From: RUG721 sp040307385
Lineage (GTDB): Bacteria > Actinomycetota > Coriobacteriia > Coriobacteriales > Atopobiaceae
DNA: 64,000 bases
Direction of reading: 5' to 3'
Assembly (NCBI GenBank): GCA_040307385.1
Contig: JAWRJQ010000099.1
Span: 1-64,000 of the forward strand
Below the pieces are notes generated by a model. The model made no database searches and had not been told where the DNA came from. It saw only the letters and a list, made by a program, of their open reading frames with translations. The position numbers and the translations under genes are program-made. This document shows positions 25,833 through 34,391 of this stretch, piece after piece (the stretch's first letter is position 1; each line of letters opens with the position of its first letter).

Positions 25833-26150
25833 TTACAGGTGTGAGAGGATCTCGTGCTCGAGGTCGTCCTTGGGGCGGTTGCCCATGATGGTGTGGGCCG
25901 GCTCGCCGTCCTTGAAGAGGATGAGCGTGGGGATGGAGACGATATTGAAGCGGGCAGCGATGTCGCTCTCATCGTTGACATTGCACGTATAGAAGGCGAA
26001 CTTGCCGGCGTTCTCCGACGCAACCTGCTCGAGGGTGGGGCCGAGCGCGCGACAGGGGCCGCACCAAGGCGCCCAGAAGTCTACGAGCACGGGAAGCTCG
26101 CTGGCAGCGAGGGTGGAATCAAACGTGGCAGCGGTAATCTCCTGTGCCAT
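25833..26150 (-). CDS. trxA: Thioredoxin
   Basis: A 105-residue thioredoxin with active site WCGPC (Cys30, Cys33), the cis-proline segment VSIPTLILF and the usual fold length. It reduces protein disulfides, using electrons from thioredoxin reductase, which is not in this window. AGGAGGTTGCC precedes the ATG. It is a single-gene unit. Confidence 0.97.
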   Translation of the reverse strand: MAQEITAATFDSTLAASELPVLVDFWAPWCGPCRALGPTLEQVASENAGKFAFYTCNVNDESDIAARFNIVSIPTLILFKDGEPAHTIMGNRPKDDLEHEILSHL

Positions 26151-26245
26151 GGCAACCTCCTGTAGGATGAGGGGAAATGCGATGCGTCTTAGCTACCCGA
26201 GATATACCCGGATTACAATAATCTAGTACGACGTTGGGAGGTTCC

Positions 26246-26791
26246 ATGGCGCGCGACCGGGCGGCACTCAGAAAAGCGTACCAGGGCAAGGTGGACGCCG
26301 AGGCGGCCGCCCTCGCCGAGCAGGGCATCTGCTTTTCCGGAAACGCCTTCTCGTCGGTGACGCTCGCCAAGGGCGACGCGCGCGACGAGTGCGCCGCTCC
26401 GCTTTCGGGCGAGGATGGCACGGCGCTGCGTCGCTCGCTCATCGCCCTCGGCTACGCGCCCGAAGACTGGAACGCATTTCTCACCTGCGACGAGGAGGGC
26501 ATGCCGCTTTCCGCCGAGCTGTTCTTGCACGTGGTGGCGACGCTCGATCCGGCAACGCTCATCCTGTGCGATGAGGCCGCCGCGCATTGCGCGCGCAACG
26601 CGTTCGCCTCCGACCTTGCGGAGCTCGACGATTTTGACGCCGCCATGCTCGCACCGGGTGCGCTGGCGATCGTTCGCGGCATTCGGGTGATGAACCTGGG
26701 CGGTTTTTCCGCCGCGTTGGACGATAATCGTGAGAAGCAGATAATGTGGGCTCGGCTCAAGAAGCTTCCGCCTCTCGGCGAGCCTTACTAG
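26246..26791 (+). CDS. Conserved-looking protein of unknown function
   Basis: A 181-residue soluble protein from ATG 26246 behind TGGGAGG. The spacing of GDAR..E..PLSGEDGTALRRSLIALGY, a middle segment on a target lysine-free helix, and LDPATLILCDEAAAHCAR is reminiscent of the uracil-DNA glycosylase fold (a phosphate-binding loop, then a helix, then the strand before the last helix), but catalytic residues are not evident. I treat that as a hunch only. It lies 27 bases upstream of pgi and is probably co-transcribed. Confidence 0.6.
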   Translation: MARDRAALRKAYQGKVDAEAAALAEQGICFSGNAFSSVTLAKGDARDECAAPLSGEDGTALRRSLIALGYAPEDWNAFLTCDEEGMPLSAELFLHVVATLDPATLILCDEAAAHCARNAFASDLAELDDFDAAMLAPGALAIVRGIRVMNLGGFSAALDDNREKQIMWARLKKLPPLGEPY

Positions 26792-26818
26792 TACGATTCC
26801 ATCGGGGAAGGAGCCAGC

Positions 26819-28555
26819 ATGAGCACCATCAAAGCACCGATCGATCCCACGTCATGCGCTGCCTGGAAGGCGCTGGATGAGCACAAGGCTGCGTTCGACA
26901 CGCAGGGCATCACCCTCAAGGAGCTGTTCGCCAACGACCCCGACCGCGTTGCCAAACTCTCCTTCGATGTGGCCGACCTGCACTTCGATCTCTCCAAAAA
27001 CCTGGTGACCGACGAGACGCTGCCGCTGCTCGTGCAGCTGGCCCGCGAGGTGGGTCTGGAGGAACGGCGCGATGCCATGCTCGCCGGCGAGCACATCAAC
27101 ACCACCGAGGATCGCGCGGTGCTGCACACGGCCCTGCGCAAGCAGAAGAACCAGGCGGGCAGCCTCATCGTCGACGGGCAGGATTGCATCGACGACGTGC
27201 ACGGGGTGCTCGATCGCATGTACGACTTCGCCGAGCGCGTACGCTCCGGCACCTGGCGCGGCGTCACCGGTCGCGGCATCAAGAACGTGGTGTCGATCGG
27301 CATCGGAGGCTCCGACCTGGGGCCGGTCATGGTGTACGAGGCCCTGCGCCCCTTCCTCGACGGCCCCGCGTGCCGCTTCGTCTCCAACATCGACCCCAAC
27401 GACATGGCCGAGAAGCTGCGCGGCCTCGACCCCGAGACCACGCTGGTGATCGTCGTCTCCAAAACCTTCACCACGCTCGAGACCATCACCAACGCCCGCG
27501 AGGCGCGTACGTGGCTGCTCGACACCCTGGTCGACCAGGGCGCCATCAATAACACGCCCGAGGATGCGGCCAACGCCGTCGCCCACCACTTCGTGGCCGT
27601 CTCCACGGCGCTCGACCTGGTGGCCGACTTCGGCATCGATCCCGCCAACGCCTTCGGGTTCTGGAACTGGGTGGGCGGTCGCTACTCCGTGGATTCCGCC
27701 GTCGGGCTCTCGCTCATCCTGGCGTTCGGTCGCGAGCGGTTCGTGCAGTTCCTCTCGGGCTTCCGCGCCATCGACGAGCACTTCGCCGCCGCGCCGCTCG
27801 AGCAGAACGTGCCCGCGCTCATGGGCCTCATGAACGTGTGGTACGTCAACTTCTTCGGCGCCGAGAGCCACGCCGTGCTGCCGTACTGCCAGTACCTGCA
27901 TCGCTTCCCCGCCTACCTGCAGCAGCTCACCATGGAGTCCAACGGCAAGGGCACGCGCTGGGACGGCTCGCCCGTCACCACCAAGACCGGCGAGGTGTTC
28001 TGGGGCGAGGCGGGCACCAACGGCCAGCACGCGTTCTACCAGCTCATTCATCAGGGCACACGCCTGATCCCGGCGGACTTCATCGCCTTCGTCAACACGC
28101 CCAACCCCACGCGCGACGGCGATCAGGACGTGCACGAGGTGTTTTTGGCCAACTTCCTCGCCCAGACCAAGGCCCTCGCCTTTGGCAAGACGGCCGACGA
28201 GGTGCGCGCCGAGGGAACCGCCGAGTGGATGGTGCCCGCCCGCGTGTTCACGGGCAATCGCCCCACCACATCCATCTTCGGCAAGGAGCTCACGCCGTTC
28301 GCGGTTGGGGCTCTCATCGCCCTCTACGAGCACATCACCTTCACCGAGGGATGCGTTTGGGGCATCAACTCCTTCGATCAGTGGGGCGTCGAGCTGGGCA
28401 AGCAGCTTGCCAAGCAGATCGTTCCCGCGTTCGATGACGATGAGGCCCTTGCCAAGCAGGATCCCAGCACGCAGGCGCTGCTCACCTACTATCGCACCTA
28501 TCGCACGTGGAACGAGCGCGGCGGCAGCCCCTTCGTCCGCGATTCGGGAGCGTAG
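26819..28555 (+). CDS. pgi: Glucose-6-phosphate isomerase
   Basis: A 578-residue enzyme interconverting glucose 6-phosphate and fructose 6-phosphate. Hallmarks are VSIGIGGSDLGPVM, the phosphate-binding SKTFTTLET, GGRYSVDSAVG (active-site loop) and ESNGKGTRWDG plus GEAGTNGQHAFYQLIHQGT in the C-terminal half. The length is typical of the long form. GGGGAAGGAGCC precedes the ATG. It connects the glucose and fructose phosphates produced by the sucrose and trehalose systems with glycolysis. Confidence 0.97.
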   Translation: MSTIKAPIDPTSCAAWKALDEHKAAFDTQGITLKELFANDPDRVAKLSFDVADLHFDLSKNLVTDETLPLLVQLAREVGLEERRDAMLAGEHINTTEDRAVLHTALRKQKNQAGSLIVDGQDCIDDVHGVLDRMYDFAERVRSGTWRGVTGRGIKNVVSIGIGGSDLGPVMVYEALRPFLDGPACRFVSNIDPNDMAEKLRGLDPETTLVIVVSKTFTTLETITNAREARTWLLDTLVDQGAINNTPEDAANAVAHHFVAVSTALDLVADFGIDPANAFGFWNWVGGRYSVDSAVGLSLILAFGRERFVQFLSGFRAIDEHFAAAPLEQNVPALMGLMNVWYVNFFGAESHAVLPYCQYLHRFPAYLQQLTMESNGKGTRWDGSPVTTKTGEVFWGEAGTNGQHAFYQLIHQGTRLIPADFIAFVNTPNPTRDGDQDVHEVFLANFLAQTKALAFGKTADEVRAEGTAEWMVPARVFTGNRPTTSIFGKELTPFAVGALIALYEHITFTEGCVWGINSFDQWGVELGKQLAKQIVPAFDDDEALAKQDPSTQALLTYYRTYRTWNERGGSPFVRDSGA

Positions 28556-28868
28556 TGCCGAGCGTGGGCGGGCGGACCGGCCGCATGCCCACGCGCACTG
28601 CAGCCTCCGCCCACCTTGCTCCGGCGCAGCCTGTTCCACTGCTGAAGCGTGGCAAGAATATGGTGTTTATATGGCAACGCACACGATGCTGCAGCGCCAA
28701 TCTGTTAAGCGGCTATCTGTTTCTGCAGGTAGCGGGGCTGTTGGCTGCTCGTGTCCGCGGCCCGCGCCGCCGCGCCTCGCCGCCCTTGACACGGAAAAAA
28801 TCGGAGCCTAGCTTGTGAAGTTGCATAATCAACTATTACTCCGATCAACGATGAGGAGAGCTGAGAGT
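28556..28868 (+). other. Intergenic stretch with hairpin and possible promoter
   Basis: No gene is seen. GCGTGGGC at 28562-28569 pairs with GCCCACGC at 28587-28594 just after pgi, a terminator-like hairpin without a T-run. Near the right end, TTGACA at 28786-28791 and TAGCTT at 28809-28814 are spaced 17 bases apart and may form the promoter of the membrane protein gene at 28869. Confidence 0.5.
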
Positions 28869-29843
28869 ATGGCGCAAACGCCGTTTGAAAGCTTTATCGC
28901 CGCATTCGGCCTGAAAAGCAAAGACTCCCGAGCCGTCGATGTGGTGGCAGGATGCCCGGTATCCCTGAAGTTCGGCAAGCGGGATGTGACGATCAGGACC
29001 GCGATGGACAAGGAGCAGTTCGAGGCCGTCAAGGACGCGCTCAACGCCAGCCTCGCCTCATCGGGCATCAAAGAGGCGAGATTCTACAACGGCTTCGTGC
29101 AGTTCGAGTTGAGCTCGCCCGGCGGCGCCATCGAAGACTACACCCTCATCCGTAACGCGATCCAGACCCATATCGCGCCTGCGTCCGCGCAGCGCCCCTG
29201 CCCCATTTGCGGCAAAGGCTCGTGCGATATGGCGGCATTCCACGATTTCTCGGATGACACGAACCCGTTGAACGAGTTCGTGCGGGTTCATGCTTCCTGC
29301 CATGCGCACGCCGTCGAACAGGCGCAGGCGAGGATCACGTCGGGCGCGGGAAGCTACCTGCGCGGCATTCTCGGCGCCCTTCTCGGCGCCGCCCTGGTTC
29401 TGGCGATCTGCTTCCTCATCGTCATGGTGAGCGACACCGTTATCGCGCTTCTGTTCGTCGCGGTCACCGGTGCGGCAGGCATAGGCTACCGCCTGCTCAA
29501 CGGGCCCTACGGCGCCAAGGGCACGATCGCGTTCGTCGTGGTCAGCATCCTCGCGTTTGCCGGATATATCTACGTCGAGTGCGCGCACTATATCGCTCAG
29601 TACTATGAGCTGTCCATATTCGCCGTCCTGCTCGAGTTCGAAGTTGTCGCACAGACGGCGTTTTCACCCGCGTATCTTGCCGAGGACTGGTTCCAGATCA
29701 TCTTCTTCATCGTAGGACTCGTTCTGGCGGCTATCGCGAGCCCGGCGTCTGCAAAATCTGCGCTCAACGATATCCAGGGCTTCGAGTCGATGGTGCTCCC
29801 CCTCGATGACGTCGGAGAGCTTCCGCAGCCCGTCAACCGATAG
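28869..29843 (+). CDS. Membrane protein with cysteine-rich cytoplasmic domain
   Basis: About 324 residues from ATG 28869, chosen because GAGGAGAGC lies upstream. The N-terminal 160 residues are soluble and contain CPICGKGSCD followed by HASCHAH, a probable zinc-binding cluster. Four membrane helices follow between residues 175 and 310 (for example GILGALLGAALVLAICFL). I do not recognise the family. Convergent with the YcxB-like gene 19 bases away. Function unknown. Confidence 0.7.
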   Translation: MAQTPFESFIAAFGLKSKDSRAVDVVAGCPVSLKFGKRDVTIRTAMDKEQFEAVKDALNASLASSGIKEARFYNGFVQFELSSPGGAIEDYTLIRNAIQTHIAPASAQRPCPICGKGSCDMAAFHDFSDDTNPLNEFVRVHASCHAHAVEQAQARITSGAGSYLRGILGALLGAALVLAICFLIVMVSDTVIALLFVAVTGAAGIGYRLLNGPYGAKGTIAFVVVSILAFAGYIYVECAHYIAQYYELSIFAVLLEFEVVAQTAFSPAYLAEDWFQIIFFIVGLVLAAIASPASAKSALNDIQGFESMVLPLDDVGELPQPVNR

Positions 29844-29861
29844 CGTGCCAGTTCCGCCCGC

Positions 29862-30416
29862 CTAGCCGCTCCGCTCCCTGAGCATCTTGACCAAGCTGCG
29901 GAAGCGCGTCTCGGAGAGCGCCTTGCAGGGAATGTAGACGTACCTGCGCTGGCCGAACTTTGCGAGCGCGCCGTCGGAGTCCTCGGCGACTCCCTTGAGT
30001 TCGGCGAGGGGATACGTGCAGGCAGTGCCGTCGTGCCCTTCGACGATCATCGCCTCGGCGGTCACGGAGATGCGGCGGCCGGGAGCGCTGCCCTGGGCGA
30101 GGTTCGATCGCGCCACGTAGCGTTCGCGCAGCGAGGGCCAGTTCCTGCCAACGGCACCGCAGGCGAAAAACAGCACGAATCCGGCGATCGTTGCCGGATA
30201 GAGGGGCTGCTCCCGGTTGTAGACCGAGGCGATGATGACGAGCAGGAACACCGCCGAGGACACCGTTACGATCTGCTGTATGCGGCTCGGTCCCACCAGC
30301 CGCGCAGCGTTGAGGTAGTTCACATCATCCATATCGTATGAGAACGAATAGAGCGCTTCGCCGTGCCGGTCATCGTCGCGGCGCGCCGTCTTCTGCGCGG
30401 TGCTCTTGTGAGCCAT
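29862..30416 (-). CDS. YcxB-like membrane protein
   Basis: A 184-residue protein from ATG 30416 behind GAGAGGATCCCC; longer upstream starts lack ribosome sites. Two membrane helices (about residues 49-66 and 74-90) are followed by a C-terminal domain, RISVTAEAMIVEGHDGTACTYPLAELKGVAED, which matches the YcxB-like C-terminal pattern (a PH-like fold). The function of this family is unknown. Confidence 0.75.
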   Translation of the reverse strand: MAHKSTAQKTARRDDDRHGEALYSFSYDMDDVNYLNAARLVGPSRIQQIVTVSSAVFLLVIIASVYNREQPLYPATIAGFVLFFACGAVGRNWPSLRERYVARSNLAQGSAPGRRISVTAEAMIVEGHDGTACTYPLAELKGVAEDSDGALAKFGQRRYVYIPCKALSETRFRSLVKMLRERSG

Positions 30417-30783
30417 GGGGATCCTCTCGCCCGCCCTGCATGCCTTAATCCTACTCTGGATGGAGGATGCGTGGAGCAGATGTGTAAAAGTTTTGGTGCC
30501 AGCGCGCCCCTCGTGCGCTCGCCGAGATAACCATCGCGCTTGCGCGGCGTTCGTGTAAGGCGGAACCCGATGGGGGATGATATAAGTGCGGATGGCGAGG
30601 AAAGTACTTGACTCGGCCGAACTGCCACCCGTACAAGCCGGAACGGCTTGAAGCGTTACCAAGTGGAGGGCTTTGACCTATGTCAGGGCCCTCCGTCCAT
30701 TTTCATGCATGCGGGCATGCTGAGCACGCTCGATGTATCCGCAGCGTGCCCGCATGTGGTACAGTACGTATTCGAGCGTATTG
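30417..30783 (+). other. Non-coding stretch before the SRP RNA gene
   Basis: This gap holds the candidate small transcript at 30593-30703 and the upstream flank of the SRP RNA gene. TACAGT near 30760 could be the SRP RNA -10, with no clear -35. A GC-rich segment at 30515-30560 shows self-complementary words but no clear element. Confidence 0.5.
30578..30703 (+). ncRNA. Candidate small RNA or leader with its own promoter and terminator-like hairpin
   Basis: TGATATAAG at 30578-30586 matches an extended -10 promoter, placing a start near 30593. About 75 bases on, a 13-bp stem (30665-30677 with 30682-30694, two G-T pairs, loop CTAT) forms a terminator-like hairpin followed by TTTT at 30700-30703. 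Between them, AAGCCG GAA CGGCTT makes another stem. No ORF with a ribosome site lies inside. It does not match any riboswitch consensus I know. It could also be the 5' leader of the SRP RNA transcript. Confidence 0.45.
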
Positions 30784-30872
30784 GATGGGTGCGGGCGACG
30801 CCACACCCCGAACCTGGTCAGGGCCGGGAGGCAGCAGCCATAAGGAGTCACTGGCGGGCGCCCGCTCCCATC
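30784..30872 (+). ncRNA. ffs: Signal recognition particle RNA (small bacterial type)
   Basis: The domain IV core is unmistakable: GGTCAGGGCCGGGAGGCAGCAGCC, split here as GGTCAGGGCCGG and GGCAGCAGCC at about 30816-30839. Flanking arms pair: GATGGG at 30784-30789 with CCCATC at 30867-30872, and GCGGGCG at 30791-30797 with CGCCCGC at 30859-30865. Length about 89 bases fits the 4.5S-like form. It binds Ffh to target membrane proteins. Exact ends are estimated. Confidence 0.93.
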
Positions 30873-30917
30873 GAGCACGCTCAGCACCGGTGCCGTTTGG
30901 CAGACCGATGGGAACAC

Positions 30918-31592
30918 ATGAGATTCATCAACTACATCATCGACCTTATCAAAGACCCGCGAACGGCCATTGCAACGTGGATCGGCATGGGCCCCGTTGC
31001 CGCTTACGGCTTTGTCTTCCTCATCATCTTCATCGAGACGGGCGTGGTGTTCTTTCCGTTTTTGCCCGGCGATTCGCTGCTCTTTGCGGCGGGATACTTC
31101 TCCCACCCCGAGAGCCTTCCGCAGGGCCACTTCACCCTGCCCGCGCTCCTAGGTTTGGTGTGGGCCGCCGCCATCATAGGCGACCAGATGAACTACGCCA
31201 TCGGGCACTTCTTCGGCCGCTCGATCGTCGATTCGGGCAAGGTGAAGGCCATGACGCCCGAACGCATCGCAAAGAGCGAGGCGTTTCTCGAGAAGTGGGG
31301 TCCGCTCGCCATCTTCCTGGGGCGCTTCTTCCCCTTCATCCGCACCTTCGTCCCGTTTCTTGCGGGCATGGGCGGCATGCACTGGCGCAGCTTCGCGATC
31401 TACAACGTGACGGGCGGCATCACCTGGTCCACGATCTTCGTGGTGCTAGGCTACCTTGTGGGCGGGATCCCCGCCGTGCAGGAGCACTTCGGCCTGCTCG
31501 TGGGCGCCATCATCGTGATCTCCGCCATCCCTGCGGGCGCGACGTTCATCCGCTCGCAGCTCAATAGGGGCAAGAACAAGCAGAGCGCGTAG
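30918..31592 (+). CDS. DedA family membrane protein
   Basis: A 224-residue polytopic protein. The DedA signature GRFFPFIRTFVPFLAG sits near residue 140, preceded by EKWGPLAIFL; the early loop FFPFLPGDSLLFAAG is also typical. DedA proteins are thought to move undecaprenyl phosphate or other lipids across the membrane and affect envelope homeostasis. The ATG at 30918 has only a weak GATGGGA upstream. It starts 45 bases after the SRP RNA gene and ends 9 bases before the methyltransferase gene. Confidence 0.92.
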   Translation: MRFINYIIDLIKDPRTAIATWIGMGPVAAYGFVFLIIFIETGVVFFPFLPGDSLLFAAGYFSHPESLPQGHFTLPALLGLVWAAAIIGDQMNYAIGHFFGRSIVDSGKVKAMTPERIAKSEAFLEKWGPLAIFLGRFFPFIRTFVPFLAGMGGMHWRSFAIYNVTGGITWSTIFVVLGYLVGGIPAVQEHFGLLVGAIIVISAIPAGATFIRSQLNRGKNKQSA

Positions 31593-31601
31593 CCTCCGCC
31601 C

Positions 31602-33752
31602 ATGCCGCAACCCGCAGACAACGACCTCGAGCTGTTCGCGCGGTGCGCAGCGGGCTTCGAGGCGGTTCTCGCGCGGGAGCTGCGCGATCTGAGCATGCAC
31701 CGCGTCAGGTCGCTCAAGGGCGGCGTCGCGTTTTTCGGACGGGTGGGCGACGCCTACCGCGCCTGCCTGTGGAGCCGCGTTGCCACGCGCATCCAGCTCG
31801 TGCTCACGCGTCTCGACGCCCGCGATGCCGAAGCGCTGTATGCGGGGTCCGTGCGGTTTGCATGGGAGAAGCACGTGGCGGCAGGGGCTACGATCTCCGT
31901 GCGGGCGCATGGCGTCAACGATCAGCTCCGCAACACGCAGTTCACGGCGCTCAAGGTGAAGGATGCTCTGTGCGACCGCCTGCGCGAGAAGCGCGGGCAG
32001 CGTCCCGATGTCGATGCGCATGACCCCGGCTTCTCGATAGACGTCTCGGTCCATCGCAATCACGCCACCCTGTACCTCAACCTGTCGGGTCCCTCGCTGC
32101 ATCGCCGCGGATACCGTGAGGAGGCGGTGCAGACCGAGGCGCCGCTCAAGGAGACGCTCGCGGCCGGCATGCTGCTCGCCGCAGACTGGCACCGCCTCGC
32201 CCGCGCGGGAGCGGGCTTTGCCGACCCCATGTGCGGCTCGGGCACGCTCGCCATCGAGGCGGCGCTGATCGCCGCAGATCGCGCTCCCGGCCTCACGCGC
32301 ACGCGCTGGGGTTTCACGGGCTGGGCCCGTCATGAGGCATCGGCATGGCACGATTTGATTGAAGAGGCGCGCAAGCGCGCCGATGCCGCGCATGTCAGCA
32401 TCCTGCTGGTTGCGGGAGACCTCGACGAACGCGCCATCGCCATCGCACGCGCCAATGCAGAGCGTGCCGGGGTTGCCGACCTCATCGATTTCGGCGTTGC
32501 ACATGCGGAGGACCTGGGCAGGCGTCTCGAGGCGGCGTACAGTCGTCTGCCCGAGCGCGGGCTTATCGCCGTGAACCCGCCCTACGGCCACCGCATGCAG
32601 AGCGAAGGCGGGCTTCTGCAAACCTATGCGGCGCTCGAGCGGGGCATCGCTGCCGTGCCCGAACGCTGGCGCATGGTTGCCATCACGCCCGACGCGGGAA
32701 TCGACACGGCGCTCGGCCGCCGTGCGGAGCGCGTCGTGCCATGCTTCAACGGCCCCATCCGCACCGCCGTGCGCTTCTATGGGCTCGCGCCCGTCCAACG
32801 CACGCAGCTCGAGGTGATCTCGCTCTCAGGCACCCGGCTGTCGGTTGCCGTTGCCGAGAAGAACAGCGAGCAGTTTGCGGCGCGGCTGCGCAAGGTGGCC
32901 AGGGAGCGCGCAAAATGGGCGCGGCGCGCGGGCGTGGCGAGCTATCGCGTCTACGATTCCGATCTGCCCGACTATGCGCTCTCGGTGGATGTGTACGCAG
33001 GCGCCGGGCCCGATGAGGGCGCGCGCTTCGTCCGCGTGGCGGAGCACCCGGCGCCCGCTTCGATCGATGCGGACCGAGCGGACGTGCGCTTTGCCGACGC
33101 CTGCGCGCTCATCCCCGCCATCCTCGAGGTGGAGCAGGCGCGGTGCGCCGTTCTGGGACGTGCGTCCGAACGGTCCGTCGCGGCGGAGCCTCTGATCGCG
33201 CATGTTGCCGAGCAGGGCTTTACGTTCGAGGCGAACCTCTCCGCACGGCAGGACACGGGCCTTCCGCTCGACCATCGCGCCACGCGCGACCTGCTCGGCT
33301 CCCTGGCCCAGGGCGCGCGGTTCCTGAGCGTGGGGTCCTACGCCGGCGTGCCTGCAGTCTACGCTGCGGCGGGCGGGGCGGCGAGCGTCACGGTGGTGGA
33401 CCCTGCGGCAGCGCATGTGGCGTGGGCGCGGCGCAACGTCGCGCACAACGGGTATGCGGCAACGTTCCAGCAGGCGGAGATCGCTGCGTGGCTTTCCCGC
33501 GCCCCGCGTTTCGACCTCATCTACGGCGATGCAGCGGCGCTCTCCACCTTCGATCTGATCAAACAGGCCGCCGAGCTGCTCTCATCGCAGGGCATGCTCG
33601 TGCTCACCTCGAGCGCCCGCAATGCCTCCCTCGACGCGGAGGCGCTTGCAGCCGCAGGATATGCGTGCGAGGATGCAACGGCGCGCACCATCGGTCACGA
33701 TTGCGCGCGCACGCCCAAGATCCATCGCTGCTGGCTCATCGCGCGCGGTTGA
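31602..33752 (+). CDS. rlmL: RlmKL-type 23S rRNA methyltransferase, second domain altered
   Basis: A 716-residue two-domain enzyme. A THUMP region (about 45-160) precedes the first methyltransferase domain with DPMCGSGT (208-215) and NPPYG (325-329), which makes m2G2445 in E. coli. The second, RlmK-like domain starts with YRVYDSDLPDYALSVDVY, has SVGSYAGVPAVYAA in place of the SAM loop, and at residues 639-647 reads LIYGDAAAL where active RlmK has a DPPxF motif. The second activity (m7G2069) may therefore be lost. It may be coupled to the DedA gene upstream. Confidence 0.9.
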   Translation: MPQPADNDLELFARCAAGFEAVLARELRDLSMHRVRSLKGGVAFFGRVGDAYRACLWSRVATRIQLVLTRLDARDAEALYAGSVRFAWEKHVAAGATISVRAHGVNDQLRNTQFTALKVKDALCDRLREKRGQRPDVDAHDPGFSIDVSVHRNHATLYLNLSGPSLHRRGYREEAVQTEAPLKETLAAGMLLAADWHRLARAGAGFADPMCGSGTLAIEAALIAADRAPGLTRTRWGFTGWARHEASAWHDLIEEARKRADAAHVSILLVAGDLDERAIAIARANAERAGVADLIDFGVAHAEDLGRRLEAAYSRLPERGLIAVNPPYGHRMQSEGGLLQTYAALERGIAAVPERWRMVAITPDAGIDTALGRRAERVVPCFNGPIRTAVRFYGLAPVQRTQLEVISLSGTRLSVAVAEKNSEQFAARLRKVARERAKWARRAGVASYRVYDSDLPDYALSVDVYAGAGPDEGARFVRVAEHPAPASIDADRADVRFADACALIPAILEVEQARCAVLGRASERSVAAEPLIAHVAEQGFTFEANLSARQDTGLPLDHRATRDLLGSLAQGARFLSVGSYAGVPAVYAAAGGAASVTVVDPAAAHVAWARRNVAHNGYAATFQQAEIAAWLSRAPRFDLIYGDAAALSTFDLIKQAAELLSSQGMLVLTSSARNASLDAEALAAAGYACEDATARTIGHDCARTPKIHRCWLIARG

Positions 33753-33772
33753 TGCCGCAGGCATCCTGCCCG

Positions 33773-34390
33773 CTATGCGGTGTCCTCCACCGTTATGCGG
33801 ATCATCTTGCGCACCGGCATTTGGGAGACGAGCAGCGTGAACTCGCGGTCTTCGATGGGGTTAGCATAAGCCCCGTCATCCGGGGCGTTGATCACATAGG
33901 GCACATGGACGAGACGCTCCGTGCGAGGATCCGCGGCGATGCCGCTGTGATGCGGCCAGAGCGAGATATCCGAGAACATATCGAGCTGGAGGCACTCGTT
34001 TCCGCGCCCGGGTGTGAGCAGTGCTTCAATTAGGAGAAAACCGCCCTTCTCGTCTCCGTCGTTGCGTATGACCAGATCCACGCAGACGACGCTGCGCTGG
34101 TCGCCATGCTTGCCGATCTCCTCGGGGTTTTCACCATAGGCGCTCATGTATTCGTCGTAGGTCATCACGGTGACGCGCTCGACCTTTACCGAGTAGTCCT
34201 GCGTGGGTTCCGAGTCGGCGTCGTAGTGGAAGCAGCCCTCGAGCGCAACCCATTCGCCCTGTTCGTAGTATTCGTGCGGAATCCAGGGAAACGTCGCGTT
34301 CACCCACCAGATGCGCACGCCGACGGCGATCGCCACCGCCGCAGCCGCAACCGCAACCGCGATCAGCACACGCCGCATCCTCGCGCCCAT
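33773..34390 (-). CDS. Anchored extracytoplasmic protein of the ABC cassette
   Basis: A 205-residue protein with a signal/anchor helix (LIAVAVAAAAVAIAVGVRIWW, about residues 9-29) and an external domain rich in strands, containing VVCVDLVIRNDGDEKGGF. The pattern resembles the DUF4352/DUF5028-type beta-sandwich proteins often coded beside lantibiotic- or bacitracin-type ABC exporters. Its ATG follows the ATPase stop by one base, so they are translationally coupled. A role in substrate sensing or immunity is inferred from context only. Confidence 0.65.
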   Translation of the reverse strand: MGARMRRVLIAVAVAAAAVAIAVGVRIWWVNATFPWIPHEYYEQGEWVALEGCFHYDADSEPTQDYSVKVERVTVMTYDEYMSAYGENPEEIGKHGDQRSVVCVDLVIRNDGDEKGGFLLIEALLTPGRGNECLQLDMFSDISLWPHHSGIAADPRTERLVHVPYVINAPDDGAYANPIEDREFTLLVSQMPVRKMIRITVEDTA

Positions 34391-34391
34391 G

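Noticed and set aside
26852..28639. Very long antisense open frame opposite pgi
   Set aside because: High GC leaves long open frames opposite real genes. The sense product is unmistakable glucose-6-phosphate isomerase, and the antisense product has no domain.
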